Assembly (NCBI RefSeq): GCF_019039035.1
Contig: NZ_JAHNZT010000014.1
Span: 109,316-173,315 of the forward strand
Direction: 5' to 3'
DNA length: 64,000 nucleotides
Source of the DNA: Citreicoccus inhibens
Lineage (GTDB): Bacteria; Myxococcota; Myxococcia; Myxococcales; Myxococcaceae
The position numbers were made by a program, and so were the translations under genes. Every line of letters starts with the position of its first letter. Position 1 is the stretch's first letter. The notes below the pieces were generated by a model. The model was not told the origin of the DNA. It saw nothing but the letters and a program-made list of their open reading frames with translations, and did not search any database. This document shows positions 1-10,473 of this stretch, piece by piece.

Positions 1-757
1 GCACGCGCAAGAGCTTGCCCTGCACGGACAGGGGCAGCTCCCCGACTTCGTCCAGGAAGAGGGTGCCGCCGCGTGCCGCCTCGAAGACGCCGCGCGCGGC
101 CTTGTCCTCGCCCTCGTTGGCGCGCAGGCCGCCGAACAGCTCGCGCTCGGCCTTCTCCTCGGAGATGAGGTTGCAGTCGACGACCTTGAAGGCGCCGTGG
201 CGCCGCACCGAGTGCTGGTGCACCGCGCGGGCCGCCAGCTCCTTGCCGGTGCCCGTCTCGCCTTCCAGCAGCAGGTTCATGTCCTCGCGGGCGATGCGGC
301 GCAGCTCCGTGAAGACCCAGCGCATCTTCTCCGAGCTGCCCACGAGCTGCCCGAAGGACTCGGCGCCCGCCACCTCCACCTCGGTGGGGCGCGGGGCCAG
401 GCGCACGGCGAGCTTCGTCTTGCCCAGCTCCACCTTGTCGCCGCTGGACAGGTAGGCCTGGACGACCTGCCGGCCATCCAGGAACGTGCCGTTGCGGCTG
501 CCGGTGTCGCGCAGCATCAGCCCGTGCGTGGTGCGCTCGATTTCCAGGTGGCGGCGGCTCACCGTGGCGTCGCCCAGCACCAAATCGCTTGCGGGGTCCG
601 AGCCCACGCGCACGAGCGCATCCCGGGTGACGACCTTCTTGCCCTTGTCCGGGCCGGACACCACCTCCACGGTCCACTCGTGGATGGGGATGCGGGTGGC
701 GCGTCCTTCCTGCTCGGTCTGGACGGTCTCGGTGACCTCGGGCCTGGATTCGATCAT
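1..757 (-). CDS. FHA-domain AAA+ (enhancer-binding-protein-like) regulator, 3' part outside window
   Basis: The first ~252 residues are present; the gene runs off the left edge. An FHA domain lies at about residues 30-105 (seen: RVGSDPASDLVLGD, VSRRHLEIE, SRNGTFLDG), so it probably binds a phosphothreonine partner. An AAA+ sigma-54-activator-type domain follows, with Walker A GETGTGKE and Walker B GGTLFLDEVGELP. Between the ELFG motif and Walker B, where true activators carry the GAFTGA loop that contacts sigma-54, the sequence reads GLRANEGEDKAARG. Canonical sigma-54 activation is therefore doubtful. The C-terminal helix-turn-helix, if any, is not visible. The start is the ATG at 757. Confidence 0.85.
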   Translation of the reverse strand, partial: MIESRPEVTETVQTEQEGRATRIPIHEWTVEVVSGPDKGKKVVTRDALVRVGSDPASDLVLGDATVSRRHLEIERTTHGLMLRDTGSRNGTFLDGRQVVQAYLSSGDKVELGKTKLAVRLAPRPTEVEVAGAESFGQLVGSSEKMRWVFTELRRIAREDMNLLLEGETGTGKELAARAVHQHSVRRHGAFKVVDCNLISEEKAERELFGGLRANEGEDKAARGVFEAARGGTLFLDEVGELPLSVQGKLLRV

Positions 758-892
758 GGGCGCTCGCCCTTCCTCTCGGGGCCGCGAGGGGCGGAGGCTC
801 CCATCCGGCCTGGGTACGCCCTGTTTAGGAGGGAGAGGACATGACGGGCAAGACAAACAAGTCCCCCCGGAATGATCCGCCCCAGATGTCAG

Positions 893-1915
893 TCAGGGCA
901 ACAACACGGGCAGCGTGGCGCCGGATGCCCGCTTGACACGCGCCTCCACGGGCACAGGTGCCAGCCGCGCGCGGGCCAGGGCCTGGGGCAGGGCGGGGCG
1001 CCCATCCAGCGTGAGCACGATGTCCCCGGGCACCAGCTTTCCACTCGCGGGGCCCTCGCGCACGAGCAGGCCCGGGGGCGCGCTCTGCAGGGCGTTGAGC
1101 AGGGTGTCCTCCTCACCGGGGTTGGCGAAGCGCAGGCGCTGGTGGCGCAGCACCTCGGCGTCCAGCGCGTCGCGCTGGGACAGCTCCTCGGTCAGGTCCA
1201 AGGCCTCCCAGGGCACCCAGGCCACCCGGCCCATGGCGGGGGCGGGCACGCGGGGCTGTTGCAGCGAGCCGCCCAAGGCGCGCAGGGCCTCGCGGGTGAG
1301 CAGCTCCATCATCGCGGTGAGCTCGGGGGCGGGATCGGCGCCCTCGTCCGCGCGCTCGGCGAAGGGGTTCACGGCGGCCTCGGCGGAGACCTCCAGCACG
1401 AGCTGCTGGGAGGCCGGGTGCACCACCTCCACGTGGCCCACGTAGGTGACGTCCTCCGAGGCGGCATGGCCCACCGTGCGGCCCTTGGCGTCCTCCAACT
1501 CGTGCGAGCCGGACTGCGTGCGCTTCTCAGCCCAGGGGCGCAGCACCAGCGCGGCGTCGGGGCGGACGCCATAGGGGGCCAGCACGGCCACGGCGTCGCT
1601 GGCGGCCCAGGCGTTGTCGTCGTCGGGGCGGTAGACCCGCACCTCGGTGGGGCCGAAGAACAAGGCCGTGTCACCGGCCTCGGCCACGCCCACGGAGACC
1701 AGCCGCTGCGACAGCTCCACCGAGCGCCACGCGGGCGAGCTCCACCGGAAGCCGAACGGGTAGACGATGATGGCGGACGCGGCGAGGCGCGCCGGCGCGG
1801 CATCGGAGCGCCGCACCTGGGGGCCGCGGCTGCCCTGGCACGCGGCGCTGAGGCACGCGAGCGCGACGAGGGCCACGGCGGCGCGCGAACGGGACGAGGG
1901 GCCGAGGGGGTTCAC
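893..1915 (-). CDS. PDZ-like lipoprotein, unknown function
   Basis: About 340 residues from a GTG start at 1915. This start puts a signal peptide (hydrophobic AAVALVALACLSAAC) at the N terminus, with a lipobox-like cysteine; an upstream ATG at 2044 would bury it. The C-terminal ~60 residues resemble a PDZ domain: LLVREGPASGKLVPGD, then IVLTLDGRP, as in PDZ carboxylate loops that recognise protein tails. The middle part (about residues 40-260) is not recognised. It is probably anchored in the envelope as a binding or quality-control factor (inference). The lipobox is weak (Ser at -3), so lipidation is likely rather than certain. Confidence 0.6.
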   Translation of the reverse strand: MNPLGPSSRSRAAVALVALACLSAACQGSRGPQVRRSDAAPARLAASAIIVYPFGFRWSSPAWRSVELSQRLVSVGVAEAGDTALFFGPTEVRVYRPDDDNAWAASDAVAVLAPYGVRPDAALVLRPWAEKRTQSGSHELEDAKGRTVGHAASEDVTYVGHVEVVHPASQQLVLEVSAEAAVNPFAERADEGADPAPELTAMMELLTREALRALGGSLQQPRVPAPAMGRVAWVPWEALDLTEELSQRDALDAEVLRHQRLRFANPGEEDTLLNALQSAPPGLLVREGPASGKLVPGDIVLTLDGRPALPQALARARLAPVPVEARVKRASGATLPVLLP

Positions 1916-1970
1916 CCCCCGAAGTGAAGACGAAGACCCCCTCGGGAATCCAGTCCGGGGCCAGTTTTCG

Positions 1971-2372
1971 CTAGTACGTCGCGGGCGAGTCGCTGGCGGG
2001 GAAGGACTCCTTGGACTGCAGGTCCACGATGTCGTCCCAGGCATTCCCGCCCGACTTCACGCCCTCGCTCACCTGCGTCCGCACGCTCGCGCCCCGGGCG
2101 CCCGCCTTCTTCGCCGCGCCCCCTCGAGCCCGCCGCGCGTCCTCGGGGCGCGCTCCCAGCCGGGCCGCGAGCAGGTTCTTCGCGCGCTCCAGCAGGTGCT
2201 GCTGCTCCTCGCGCCAGTCCTGGAAGAGCTGCCGGTGGGCCGGGTCGCCCGAGGGGCCCGCGTCCGCCAGGGCCCGCTCGCAGGCCGCCACGCCCTTCGT
2301 GAGGTGGTACACCGCCCCCACGAGGGCGGAGGTCTCGTCGTGGGTGCCCGCCTGCCGCGCGTTGCCTGCCAT
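1971..2372 (-). CDS. Small conserved hypothetical protein with ESFPASD tail
   Basis: 133 residues, ATG at 2372. The first ~75 residues look helical and charged. A basic Ala/Gly-rich linker (AAKKAGARG) follows, and the C terminus reads KESFPASDSPATY. An ESFPASDPP-type motif ends many small bacterial proteins of unknown role, so this is probably a real gene. No signal peptide or membrane segment is visible, so it is probably cytoplasmic. The gene lies in line with the lipoprotein downstream, with a 55-base gap. Function unknown. Confidence 0.6.
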   Translation of the reverse strand: MAGNARQAGTHDETSALVGAVYHLTKGVAACERALADAGPSGDPAHRQLFQDWREEQQHLLERAKNLLAARLGARPEDARRARGGAAKKAGARGASVRTQVSEGVKSGGNAWDDIVDLQSKESFPASDSPATY

Positions 2373-2466
2373 GGTGCTCCTCCCGAGCGTTGGGTGCCTC
2401 TGTCAGCAAAGCTATGCACGAGACAGGGGCACGCGGAGGCGCGGGGCGGCTGTTCGCCCGGCCCCT

Positions 2467-2724
2467 TCAGGCCTGGAGCATCGGGTCCAGCTTGCCCTCG
2501 TTGTCCAGGCGGGCCAGGTCCGAGTAGCCACCCACGTGGTCATCGCCGATGAAGATCTGCGGCACGGTGCGCTGGCCACCGCTGCGCTCCACCAGCCGGG
2601 CGCGCTCGTCATCGTCGCCGGTGACGTCCACCTCTTCGTAGTCCACGCCCTTGCGCTTGAGCAGGTCCTTGGCCCGGAGGCAAAAGCCGCAATAGTTCGT
2701 CGTATAGATTTTCACGGGCTTCAT
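2467..2724 (-). CDS. grxC: Glutaredoxin (GrxC-type)
   Basis: 85 residues, the usual length for a class I glutaredoxin. The ATG at 2724 is preceded by an AGGAGG ribosome-binding site; the longer upstream reading has none. The redox motif is YCGFC (Cys12 and Cys15), a variant of CPYC. The glutathione-binding elements TVPQIFIG (with cis-Pro) and the GGYSDL turn are intact. It reduces disulfides or protein-glutathione adducts in the cytoplasm using glutathione. It ends upstream of the 133-residue gene on the same strand and may share a transcript with it. Confidence 0.9.
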   Translation of the reverse strand: MKPVKIYTTNYCGFCLRAKDLLKRKGVDYEEVDVTGDDDERARLVERSGGQRTVPQIFIGDDHVGGYSDLARLDNEGKLDPMLQA

Positions 2725-2806
2725 GGGGGACTCCCTCCTTCTTCCTGTTCCCCAGAGTAAGGGCCCCCCTCGCGCGCCGCCACCGTCGCGACCGCCTGAA
2801 CGCACG

Positions 2807-2842
2807 AAGGCCCCCGGCTCCCGCGAGGGAACCGGAGGCCTT
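2807..2842 (-). terminator. Strong GC-rich hairpin downstream of groEL
   Basis: A 16-base-pair stem (two G-U pairs in the minus-strand RNA) closes on a 4-base TCGC loop, 52 bases past the groEL stop. There is no clear U-run after it on the minus strand, so it may stop transcription imperfectly or protect the groESL mRNA 3' end. A second smaller hairpin (CCGGCG/CGCCGG arms) lies between it and groEL. Confidence 0.5.
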
Positions 2843-2894
2843 GGGTCCTTCCATCACCCCGGCGCGAGCGCCGGAGTCAGGAGGGACGGGGCGA

Positions 2895-4586
<1,692 letters not shown>

Positions 4587-4877
4587 CTACTTCTCGATCA
4601 CGCCGAGCACATCCTCCTCGCGGAGGATGAGGTGCTCCTCGCCGTCCAGCTTGATCTCCGTCCCGGCGTACTTGCTGAAGAGGATGGTGTCGCCCGCCTT
4701 GATGTCGAGGGGACGAACCTTGCCGTCCTCCTGCACCTTGCCGTTACCGACGGCGATCACCTTGCCCTCGAGGGGCTTCTCCTTGGCGGTGTCCGGGATG
4801 AAGAGGCCGCCCTTGGTCTTGTTCTCCTCGGCGACGCGCTTGACGATGAGCCGATCCTGCAGGGGACGAATCTTCAT
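4587..4877 (-). CDS. groS: Co-chaperonin GroES (Hsp10)
   Basis: 96 residues, typical of GroES. It starts [15 protein letters not shown] and includes the mobile loop ([17 protein letters not shown], about residues 19-35) that binds GroEL, plus the roof and barrel motifs ([11 protein letters not shown]). It forms the heptameric lid of the GroEL chamber. The ATG at 4877 follows a GGAGCAA-type ribosome-binding site. It is the first gene of the groESL operon, transcribed from the CIRCE-controlled promoter at about 5018-5045. Confidence 0.99.
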   Translation of the reverse strand: MKIRPLQDRLIVKRVAEENKTKGGLFIPDTAKEKPLEGKVIAVGNGKVQEDGKVRPLDIKAGDTILFSKYAGTEIKLDGEEHLILREEDVLGVIEK

Positions 4878-4974
4878 GAGTTGCTCCTTGCTCCACGAGA
4901 AGGACGCCCGTTCCGGCAGGTGCCGGTCGGTGCGCCGGTGGGGGGTTGACGAAGGGTCGTGACGACCCGCGGCA

Positions 4975-5001
4975 TTAGCACTCGAACCACCCGAGTGCTA
5001 A
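4975..5001. promoter_or_regulatory. CIRCE operator (HrcA-binding) of groESL
   Basis: A perfect CIRCE inverted repeat: TTAGCACTC, nine bases, GAGTGCTAA. The symmetry extends four more bases on each side (GGCA at 4971-4974, TGCC at 5002-5005). It lies just downstream of the predicted start of groESL transcription, the standard position for HrcA repression. HrcA itself is not in the window. Confidence 0.97.
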
Positions 5002-5017
5002 TGCCTGAGCGCGCGGG

Positions 5018-5045
5018 ATAATAACCAGGGTCTTTGACCCGTCAA
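5018..5045 (-). promoter_or_regulatory. Sigma-70-type promoter of groESL
   Basis: On the minus strand, TTGACG (5045-5040) is separated by 16 bases from TATTAT (5023-5018). Both hexamers are near consensus. The predicted start, near 5011, would put the CIRCE element at the beginning of the transcript. Confidence 0.8.
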
Positions 5046-5158
5046 GCGACGACGGGGCACCGTTCCGTGCAGCGCTAAACACCTGACGTCGTTGCGCTTT
5101 TGGGCCACTCGGGCCCAGTGTGTCCGCGCGCTTCAACCCCCGCCGCGCCCGCTCCGAA

Positions 5159-5185
5159 TTGGCACTCGGAGGTGGCGAGTGCCAG
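5159..5185. promoter_or_regulatory. Second CIRCE-like inverted repeat
   Basis: TGGCACTC, nine bases, GAGTGCCA: a perfect 8-base dyad with the same half-site core (GCACTC/GAGTGC) and the same 9-base spacer as CIRCE. It sits about 175 bases beyond the groESL CIRCE and 83 bases upstream of the divergent gene at 5268. It could bring that gene under HrcA or serve as an auxiliary operator. The rest of the 4878-5267 intergenic stretch shows nothing else that I can support. Confidence 0.7.
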
Positions 5186-5267
5186 CGTAACCCATTGGAA
5201 TCACTCAGGGTGCCTTTTGCTGTGCTCCAGGCCTGTTGCTAGCGTTGCGGGAGGCTTGGAGGTGTCG

Positions 5268-5864
5268 ATGAGTGGACTGGTGGCTTCCTCTTCCCTGAAG
5301 GAATTCTTCAAGTCGTTGCTGGACGAGGTCCTGGCCCGTCAACGGGTGGGGCTGACGGAGGGCGCGGAGTTCTACCTGGTCAACCTGCTGTCGGACTTCG
5401 CGGCCACGGACGCGCTGTTCAACCGGGACGCGGAGGGCCGGAGGGACCACGAGCCGCTCGCGCTGCTCTATCACCGGGCCCTTCAGCAGGAGCGCGAGGA
5501 GCGGATCCGCACGCTGCGGCGCCTGGGCGACGTGTCGCTCTACAAGGCCGGCTTCTTCTCGGGGGCACTGCAGCACGGCCTGGTGGGGCCGGACTACTAC
5601 ATCCAGATGGGCGGCTCGGCGTACGGGCAGGTGGCGGCGCTGGCGCCGGCGTCGGGCTTCGCCGCGGTGTACCGGGAGCTGTGCGAGAAGTTCCGGGCCC
5701 TGGTGTCGCTGCTAGAGGAGATCGCCGCGCGCGGCATGGTGCGCGCGGGCCCCAGCGGGGCGCTCAAGGTCTACGAGTCCTGGTCTCGCACCGGCGACGA
5801 CAAGCTGGAGCGGGTGCTGGTGGAGGCCGGGCTCGTCACGCGCAAGGGCTCCTTGCCCAACTGA
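5268..5864 (+). CDS. Conserved hypothetical protein
   Basis: 198 residues from the ATG at 5268, chosen because GGAGG sits about 7 bases upstream and the longer upstream reading crosses the regulatory dyad with unlikely protein sequence. It looks mostly helical and soluble (SLKEFFKSLLDEVLARQRVG near the start; ALLYHRALQQEREERIRTLR in the middle). There is no signal peptide, membrane segment or recognised motif. It lies divergent from groESL, next to a CIRCE-like site, and 9 bases ahead of the next unknown gene, so the two probably form an operon. Function unknown; a heat-shock link is only inference. Confidence 0.7.
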   Translation: MSGLVASSSLKEFFKSLLDEVLARQRVGLTEGAEFYLVNLLSDFAATDALFNRDAEGRRDHEPLALLYHRALQQEREERIRTLRRLGDVSLYKAGFFSGALQHGLVGPDYYIQMGGSAYGQVAALAPASGFAAVYRELCEKFRALVSLLEEIAARGMVRAGPSGALKVYESWSRTGDDKLERVLVEAGLVTRKGSLPN

Positions 5865-5873
5865 GGAGGCGCG

Positions 5874-6521
5874 ATGATTGCCCGGCTGCAGGATCATCTG
5901 GAGGCCATCTACGGCTTCACATGCGAGGCGAGGGCCGAGGCCTTCGTGGTGGACACCGAGGCGGCGGTGCAGTTGGGCGGCAGTGGCCATGGCTCGGAGG
6001 AGCTGCTCGTGAGCGTGGACGCGGACGGGGAGGGGCTGGAGCTGGCCCTGTACCTGGCGCCCTCGCTGCTGGCGCGCCTCAAGCCGTACGAGGCGGGCCC
6101 GCTGGGGCAGGTGCTGGACGCGGACCTGGATGGCTACTGCCAGGTTACCGAGGGCGTCAGCCACTTCCTCTACGTGGCCCACACGGCCCACTACGAACGC
6201 ACCGTGTCCTTGTTGGAGCTGGAGGCCCAGGCGGAGGTGGACAAGTTCGCGGTGTGCCTGCTGCACCGCTGGGGCGAGGGCGTCCAGGCCTGGGCTGGGG
6301 AACTCCGGAGCCGGCTGTTCGACCGGGTGTCCTACCCGCCGCGCCTGTCCTCTCAGGAGCGCTGGCGGTACGAGGAGGCCAATCGCCTGTCGCGGCGCTT
6401 CTGCTCCCGCCTCATGGGGCACGTCATCGGGAGGCGGTTGGATCGACTCCTGGGCGACCTGCGCTACGCCTACCGGCTGGGGGCCGAGGCCAAGCTGCGG
6501 CACTTCGCCCACGGCGGTTGA
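5874..6521 (+). CDS. Conserved hypothetical protein
   Basis: 215 residues, ATG at 5874 with a GAGGAGGCG ribosome-binding site. The first half is acidic and beta-rich (ELLVSVDADGEGLELALYL). The second half is helical, with the VSHFLYVAHTAHYERTVS segment and a basic C terminus (RRFCSRLMGHVIGRRLDRLL). No recognised domain, signal or membrane helix. It probably forms an operon with the gene 9 bases upstream. Function unknown. Confidence 0.7.
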   Translation: MIARLQDHLEAIYGFTCEARAEAFVVDTEAAVQLGGSGHGSEELLVSVDADGEGLELALYLAPSLLARLKPYEAGPLGQVLDADLDGYCQVTEGVSHFLYVAHTAHYERTVSLLELEAQAEVDKFAVCLLHRWGEGVQAWAGELRSRLFDRVSYPPRLSSQERWRYEEANRLSRRFCSRLMGHVIGRRLDRLLGDLRYAYRLGAEAKLRHFAHGG

Positions 6522-6558
6522 TTGCACCGGGGCCGTTCGCTTCGGGTAGGGTGGGTCC

Positions 6559-7029
6559 ATGCCGCGCGAGGCATCCGCAGGAGGTGTCGTCATCCGGGGA
6601 AGTGCCCCCACTTGGGAAGTGGCGGTCATCCGTCCGCACGGGCGCCAGCTGTGGGCGCTGCCCAAGGGCCATGTGGACCCCGGTGAGACACCCGAGCAGA
6701 CCGCGATGCGGGAGGTCCGGGAAGAGACGGGGCTCACCGTGGGGCTGCTCGCGCCCCTGGGAGAGATCCGCTACGTCTACCAGTTCCGGGGGCAGCGCAT
6801 CTTCAAGCGCGTCCACTTCTTCCTGTTCCGCTACGAGGAAGGGGAGCTCGGGCCATTGCCCGGTCCGCGCGTGGAGGTGGATGAAGTGCGATGGGTGCCC
6901 ATGGAGGGATTGGTGTCCTCACTGGGCTACAAGGGCGAGAAGGCCGTGGCGGGGCGGGCGAGCCGCTGGATGCGCGCGCAGGGCCTGCTGCCCGAGGCTC
7001 CCCCGCCAACCGAGAGGGAGCCTGGGTAG
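6559..7029 (+). CDS. Nudix hydrolase
   Basis: 156 residues. The Nudix box fits the pattern exactly: Gly37, Glu43, Arg51-Glu52, Glu55-Glu56 and Gly58-Leu59 (GHVDPGETPEQTAM, then REVREETGL). This metal-binding loop hydrolyses nucleoside diphosphates linked to another group. The N-terminal ASAGGVVIR strand and the LPKGHV lead-in resemble diadenosine polyphosphate (Ap4A)-type hydrolases, but the substrate cannot be fixed from sequence. Cytoplasmic. It ends 11 bases before the stop of rpoZ, which faces it. Confidence 0.92.
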   Translation: MPREASAGGVVIRGSAPTWEVAVIRPHGRQLWALPKGHVDPGETPEQTAMREVREETGLTVGLLAPLGEIRYVYQFRGQRIFKRVHFFLFRYEEGELGPLPGPRVEVDEVRWVPMEGLVSSLGYKGEKAVAGRASRWMRAQGLLPEAPPPTEREPG

Positions 7030-7040
7030 GACAGCGGGGA

Positions 7041-7283
7041 TCAACCCTGCTTCTTCTCGTCGCCCGCGTACTTGCCGGACAGCGCCTCGCGCACGTCCCG
7101 GTCGAACTTCACGCGGCCCGTGGCCACCTCGCGCAGGGCGAGCACGGGGGGCTTGTTCTTGGAGGTCTCGCTGATGGGGCGGGCGCCGGCCATGAGCTGG
7201 CGGGCGCGCTTGGCGCCCAGGAGGACCAGCGCGAACCGGTTGTCCACAAGGGGGAGGCAGTCTTCAACTGTGACGCGAGCCAT
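7041..7283 (-). CDS. rpoZ: DNA-directed RNA polymerase omega subunit
   Basis: 80 residues, normal for omega. The [20 protein letters not shown] start and the following LGAKRARQL and [11 protein letters not shown] match the RpoZ core that binds the beta-prime C-terminal tail and helps core enzyme assembly. The ATG at 7283 fits the family start; a longer upstream reading is noise. It lies downstream of pgm on the same strand with a 113-base gap, so it may have its own promoter. Confidence 0.96.
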   Translation of the reverse strand: MARVTVEDCLPLVDNRFALVLLGAKRARQLMAGARPISETSKNKPPVLALREVATGRVKFDRDVREALSGKYAGDEKKQG

Positions 7284-7396
7284 GGAACATCCTTCTCTGG
7301 CGAAAAGCGGCTGAAAACGCTGAAACCTAAAGAGGGCCCCCCGACGAGTCAAGGAAGGACGTGGCGCCGCGAGCCTCCCAGCGGACAGGCGCCCTG

Positions 7397-9034
7397 CTAC
7401 CGCCCCGCGAACGCCGCGCCGACGATGCCGCGCGCCTCCTGGACGATGGTGTCCAGGTGGGCCTGGTCCCGGAAGCTCTCCGCGTAGATTTTGTAGACGT
7501 CCTCGGTGCCCGAGGGGCGCGCGGCGAACCAGCCGTTCTGGGACGTCACCTTGAGGCCGCCGATGTCCGCGTTGTTGCCGGGCGCGCGCGTGAGGCGCTG
7601 GAGGATGGGCTCTCCGGCGAGCGTGGTGGCCTTCACCGCGTCCGGGGACAGCTTCTTGAGCGCGGCCTTCTGCGCGGGCGTCGCGGGTTGATCGATGCGC
7701 GTGTACAGCGGCGCGCCGAACCGTGAGGCCAGGGCCTGGTAGTGCTCGCCGGGGTCCTTGCCCGTGCGCGCCAGGATCTCCGCCGCGAGCAGGTCCAGGA
7801 TGATGCCGTCCTTGTCGGTGGTCCACACCGTGCCGTCGCGCCGCAGGAACGACGCGCCCGCGCTCTCCTCGCCGCCGAAGCCCAGCGAGCCATCCAGGAG
7901 TCCGGGCACGAACCACTTGAAGCCCACGGGCACCTCCAGGACGCGGCGGCCCAAGTCCTTCGCCACCCGGTCGATGAGGCTGCTGCTGACGAGTGTCTTG
8001 CCCACCGCGGCCTCGGCGCTCCAGCCGGGCCGATGCCCGAACAGATACGAGATGGCCACCGCGAGATAGTGATTGGGGTTCATCAACCCCTGGCTGCGCG
8101 TGACGATGCCGTGCCGGTCCGAGTCCGCGTCGTTGCCGAAGGCCAGCGCATACTGGTCCTTCATCCGCACCAGGTTCGTCATCGCGTACGGCGACGAGCA
8201 GTCCATGCGGATCTTCCCGTCATGGTCCAACGGCATGAACCGGAACGTCGGATCCAACACCGGGTTCACCACGGTGAGGTCCAAGCCGTAGCGCGCGGCG
8301 ATGGGGGCCCAGTAATGGAGATTGGATCCGCCCAACGGATCCGCGCCCAGGCGCAGCTTGGCGCCGCGGATGACGTCCATGTCCACCACGTGGCCCAGGT
8401 CCTCGACGTAGGGCGTGATGAAGTCGTGCCCCTTCACGGACGCGGCGCTTCGGGCCTGCTCGTACGTCACGCGCCGGACGCCCGCGTTGCCTTGCGCGAG
8501 CAGCTCGTTGGCGCGGCGCTCGACGAGGGACGTGACGTTCGTGTCCGCCGGGCCACCGTTGGGCGGGTTGTACTTGATGCCACCGTCCTCGGGCGGATTG
8601 TGGGACGGGGTGATGACGATGCCGTCCGCGAGCCCCGTGGTGCGGCCTCGGTTGTACGTGAGGATGGCGTGCGAGATGACGGGCGTGGGCGTCGCGGCGT
8701 CGGAGAAGCGCACCTGCACGCCATGCGCGGCGAGCACCTCCAGCGCCGTGCGCTGCGCGGGCTCCGAGAGGGCATGCGTGTCCATGCCGAGGTACAGCGG
8801 CCCGTCGTAGCCCTGCTGCTGGCGGTACTCGCACAGCGCCTGTGTCACCGCGAGGATGTGGGCTTCGTTGAAGCTGCGCCGCGCGGCCGAGCCTCGGTGG
8901 CCCGAGGTGCCGAACGCCACGCGGTGCTCCGGCTCGTTTGGATCCGGCCGCTCGGAGAAGTACTGCGCGCGCAGCTTCTCCGGATCGATGAGGAACTCCG
9001 CGGGAGGGGGCTTGCCAGCGAGTGGATGGGCCAT
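7397..9034 (-). CDS. pgm: Phosphoglucomutase (alpha-D-glucose phosphate-specific)
   Basis: 545 residues, matching the Pgm family length. The active-site phosphoserine loop is [11 protein letters not shown] (Ser144). The metal site DADSDRHG and the sugar-binding GGEESAG are present, as is the C-terminal phosphate-binding [13 protein letters not shown]. It interconverts glucose-1-phosphate and glucose-6-phosphate in the cytoplasm, linking glycolysis to glycogen, trehalose and polysaccharide synthesis. ATG at 9034. No damage is visible. Confidence 0.97.
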   Translation of the reverse strand: MAHPLAGKPPPAEFLIDPEKLRAQYFSERPDPNEPEHRVAFGTSGHRGSAARRSFNEAHILAVTQALCEYRQQQGYDGPLYLGMDTHALSEPAQRTALEVLAAHGVQVRFSDAATPTPVISHAILTYNRGRTTGLADGIVITPSHNPPEDGGIKYNPPNGGPADTNVTSLVERRANELLAQGNAGVRRVTYEQARSAASVKGHDFITPYVEDLGHVVDMDVIRGAKLRLGADPLGGSNLHYWAPIAARYGLDLTVVNPVLDPTFRFMPLDHDGKIRMDCSSPYAMTNLVRMKDQYALAFGNDADSDRHGIVTRSQGLMNPNHYLAVAISYLFGHRPGWSAEAAVGKTLVSSSLIDRVAKDLGRRVLEVPVGFKWFVPGLLDGSLGFGGEESAGASFLRRDGTVWTTDKDGIILDLLAAEILARTGKDPGEHYQALASRFGAPLYTRIDQPATPAQKAALKKLSPDAVKATTLAGEPILQRLTRAPGNNADIGGLKVTSQNGWFAARPSGTEDVYKIYAESFRDQAHLDTIVQEARGIVGAAFAGR

Positions 9035-9118
9035 GGGCCCCGACCTTAAGCGGGCCGCGTGCGGGATGGAGCCCCCCTCGCGCGGCCGTGTCGCCCGCTG
9101 ATCAGGCGCGGAGGGCCC

Positions 9119-10411
9119 TCAGCGCGCCAGCGCCGGGGTGGGTGCATCTGGAGCGGGGGGAGGGTCATCCTCGACGGGCATGGCCGCGCCCTCGGGGATG
9201 AGCCGCAGGAGGATGAGGGCGGGCACCGCCGCGACCATGGTGAAGGAGAAGAACAGGGGCCAGCCCATCCAGGTGGCCAGATAGCCAGACACGGAGCCGA
9301 TGAGGCGATTGGCCACCGTGCCCAGCGCGGACAGGAGCGCGTACTGCGTCGCGCTGAAGCGCTTGTGGCACAGCGACATCAGGAAGGCCGCGAAGGCCGT
9401 CACGCCCAGGCCCGTGCAGAGGTTGTCCAAGGTGATGGCCGTGGCCAGCATCAGGTCGTTCTTGCCCACCAGCGACAGCGCGACGAAGCCCAGGTTGGTG
9501 AGGCCTTGTCCAATGCCGAAGAGGTAGAGCGCGCGGCGGAGGCTCATCTTCACCATCACCACGCCGCCGAGCAGCCCCCCGACGATGGTGGCGACCATGC
9601 CCAGGCCCTTGCTCAGCGCGCCAATCTCCGTGTTGGTGAACCCGAGGTCGATATAGAAGGGCGTCACCATGCTGGCCGCGATGGCGTCTCCCAGCTTGTA
9701 GAGCACCAGGAACACCAGCACCGCGCCGGCGTAGCGCCGCCGGAAGAAGTCCTCCAGGGGATGGGCCACCGCGTCCAGCAAGTTGCGCGGCGGGCGCACC
9801 TGGGTGGGCTCCGGCGCCAGCAGCGTGGCCACGATGCCCACGCCCATGAGCAGGCCCATGCGGAAGTACGTCTGCGACCAGCCGATGCGGTCCGACAGCA
9901 TCAGCGCTCCAGCCCCCGCCACCAGCATGCCCAGGCGGTAGCCCGTGACGTACGTCGAGTTCCCCAGGCCTCGCTCCTCCACGGTGAGGATGTCCGTGCG
10001 CCACGCATCCGCCACGATGTCGTAGCTGGCGGACAGGAACGTCACCGTGAGCGCCATGAGCGCCATGGTGAAGGGCGAGTCCTTGGGATTCACCAGCCCC
10101 ATGCCGGCGATGGCGCCCATGAGGAGCACCTGTGTCAGCAGCATCCAGCCCCGCCGCCGTCCCAGGAAGGGCAGCGTGTAGCGATCCATCAACGGCGCCC
10201 AGAGGACCTTGATGGTGTAGGGCATGGCCACGAGGCTGAAGACGCCAATGGTCTTCAGGTTCACGCCCTCGTTCTTCATCCACGCGGACAGCGTCACACC
10301 GGTGAGCCACAGCGGGAGCCCCGACGCGAAGCCGACGGCCAGCAGCAGCCAGATGCGCGGGCTTCTCAGGACGGAGAGGAAGGACGGGGTGGGCATGGGT
10401 GCCGGGAGCAT
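9119..10411 (-). CDS. MFS transporter, AmpG-like (muropeptide permease family)
   Basis: 430 residues with about 12 hydrophobic segments. The N-terminal part (IWLLLAVGFASGLPLWLTG, TIGVFSLVAMPYTIKVLWAP, LGRRRGWMLL) is typical of AmpG, the inner-membrane importer of anhydro-muropeptides for cell-wall recycling. The C terminus is a Pro/Ala-rich tail. Two ATGs, at 10411 and 10396, are possible; neither has a strong ribosome-binding site. It starts 62 bases after the lipoprotein at 10474 on the same strand, so read-through from the caspase operon is possible. AmpG-type function is likely; the substrate is not proven. Confidence 0.85.
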   Translation of the reverse strand: MLPAPMPTPSFLSVLRSPRIWLLLAVGFASGLPLWLTGVTLSAWMKNEGVNLKTIGVFSLVAMPYTIKVLWAPLMDRYTLPFLGRRRGWMLLTQVLLMGAIAGMGLVNPKDSPFTMALMALTVTFLSASYDIVADAWRTDILTVEERGLGNSTYVTGYRLGMLVAGAGALMLSDRIGWSQTYFRMGLLMGVGIVATLLAPEPTQVRPPRNLLDAVAHPLEDFFRRRYAGAVLVFLVLYKLGDAIAASMVTPFYIDLGFTNTEIGALSKGLGMVATIVGGLLGGVVMVKMSLRRALYLFGIGQGLTNLGFVALSLVGKNDLMLATAITLDNLCTGLGVTAFAAFLMSLCHKRFSATQYALLSALGTVANRLIGSVSGYLATWMGWPLFFSFTMVAAVPALILLRLIPEGAAMPVEDDPPPAPDAPTPALAR

Positions 10412-10473
10412 AGAGATTTCACTCGGCCCGTCACGTTCCCCTTGCGCGAATGTTCGACTGCTCGCTCCCTGGG

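Noticed and set aside
5160..5184. TGGCAC at the second dyad read as a sigma-54 -24 element
   Set aside because: No TTGC at the required -12 distance on either strand; the CIRCE-like reading explains the symmetry.
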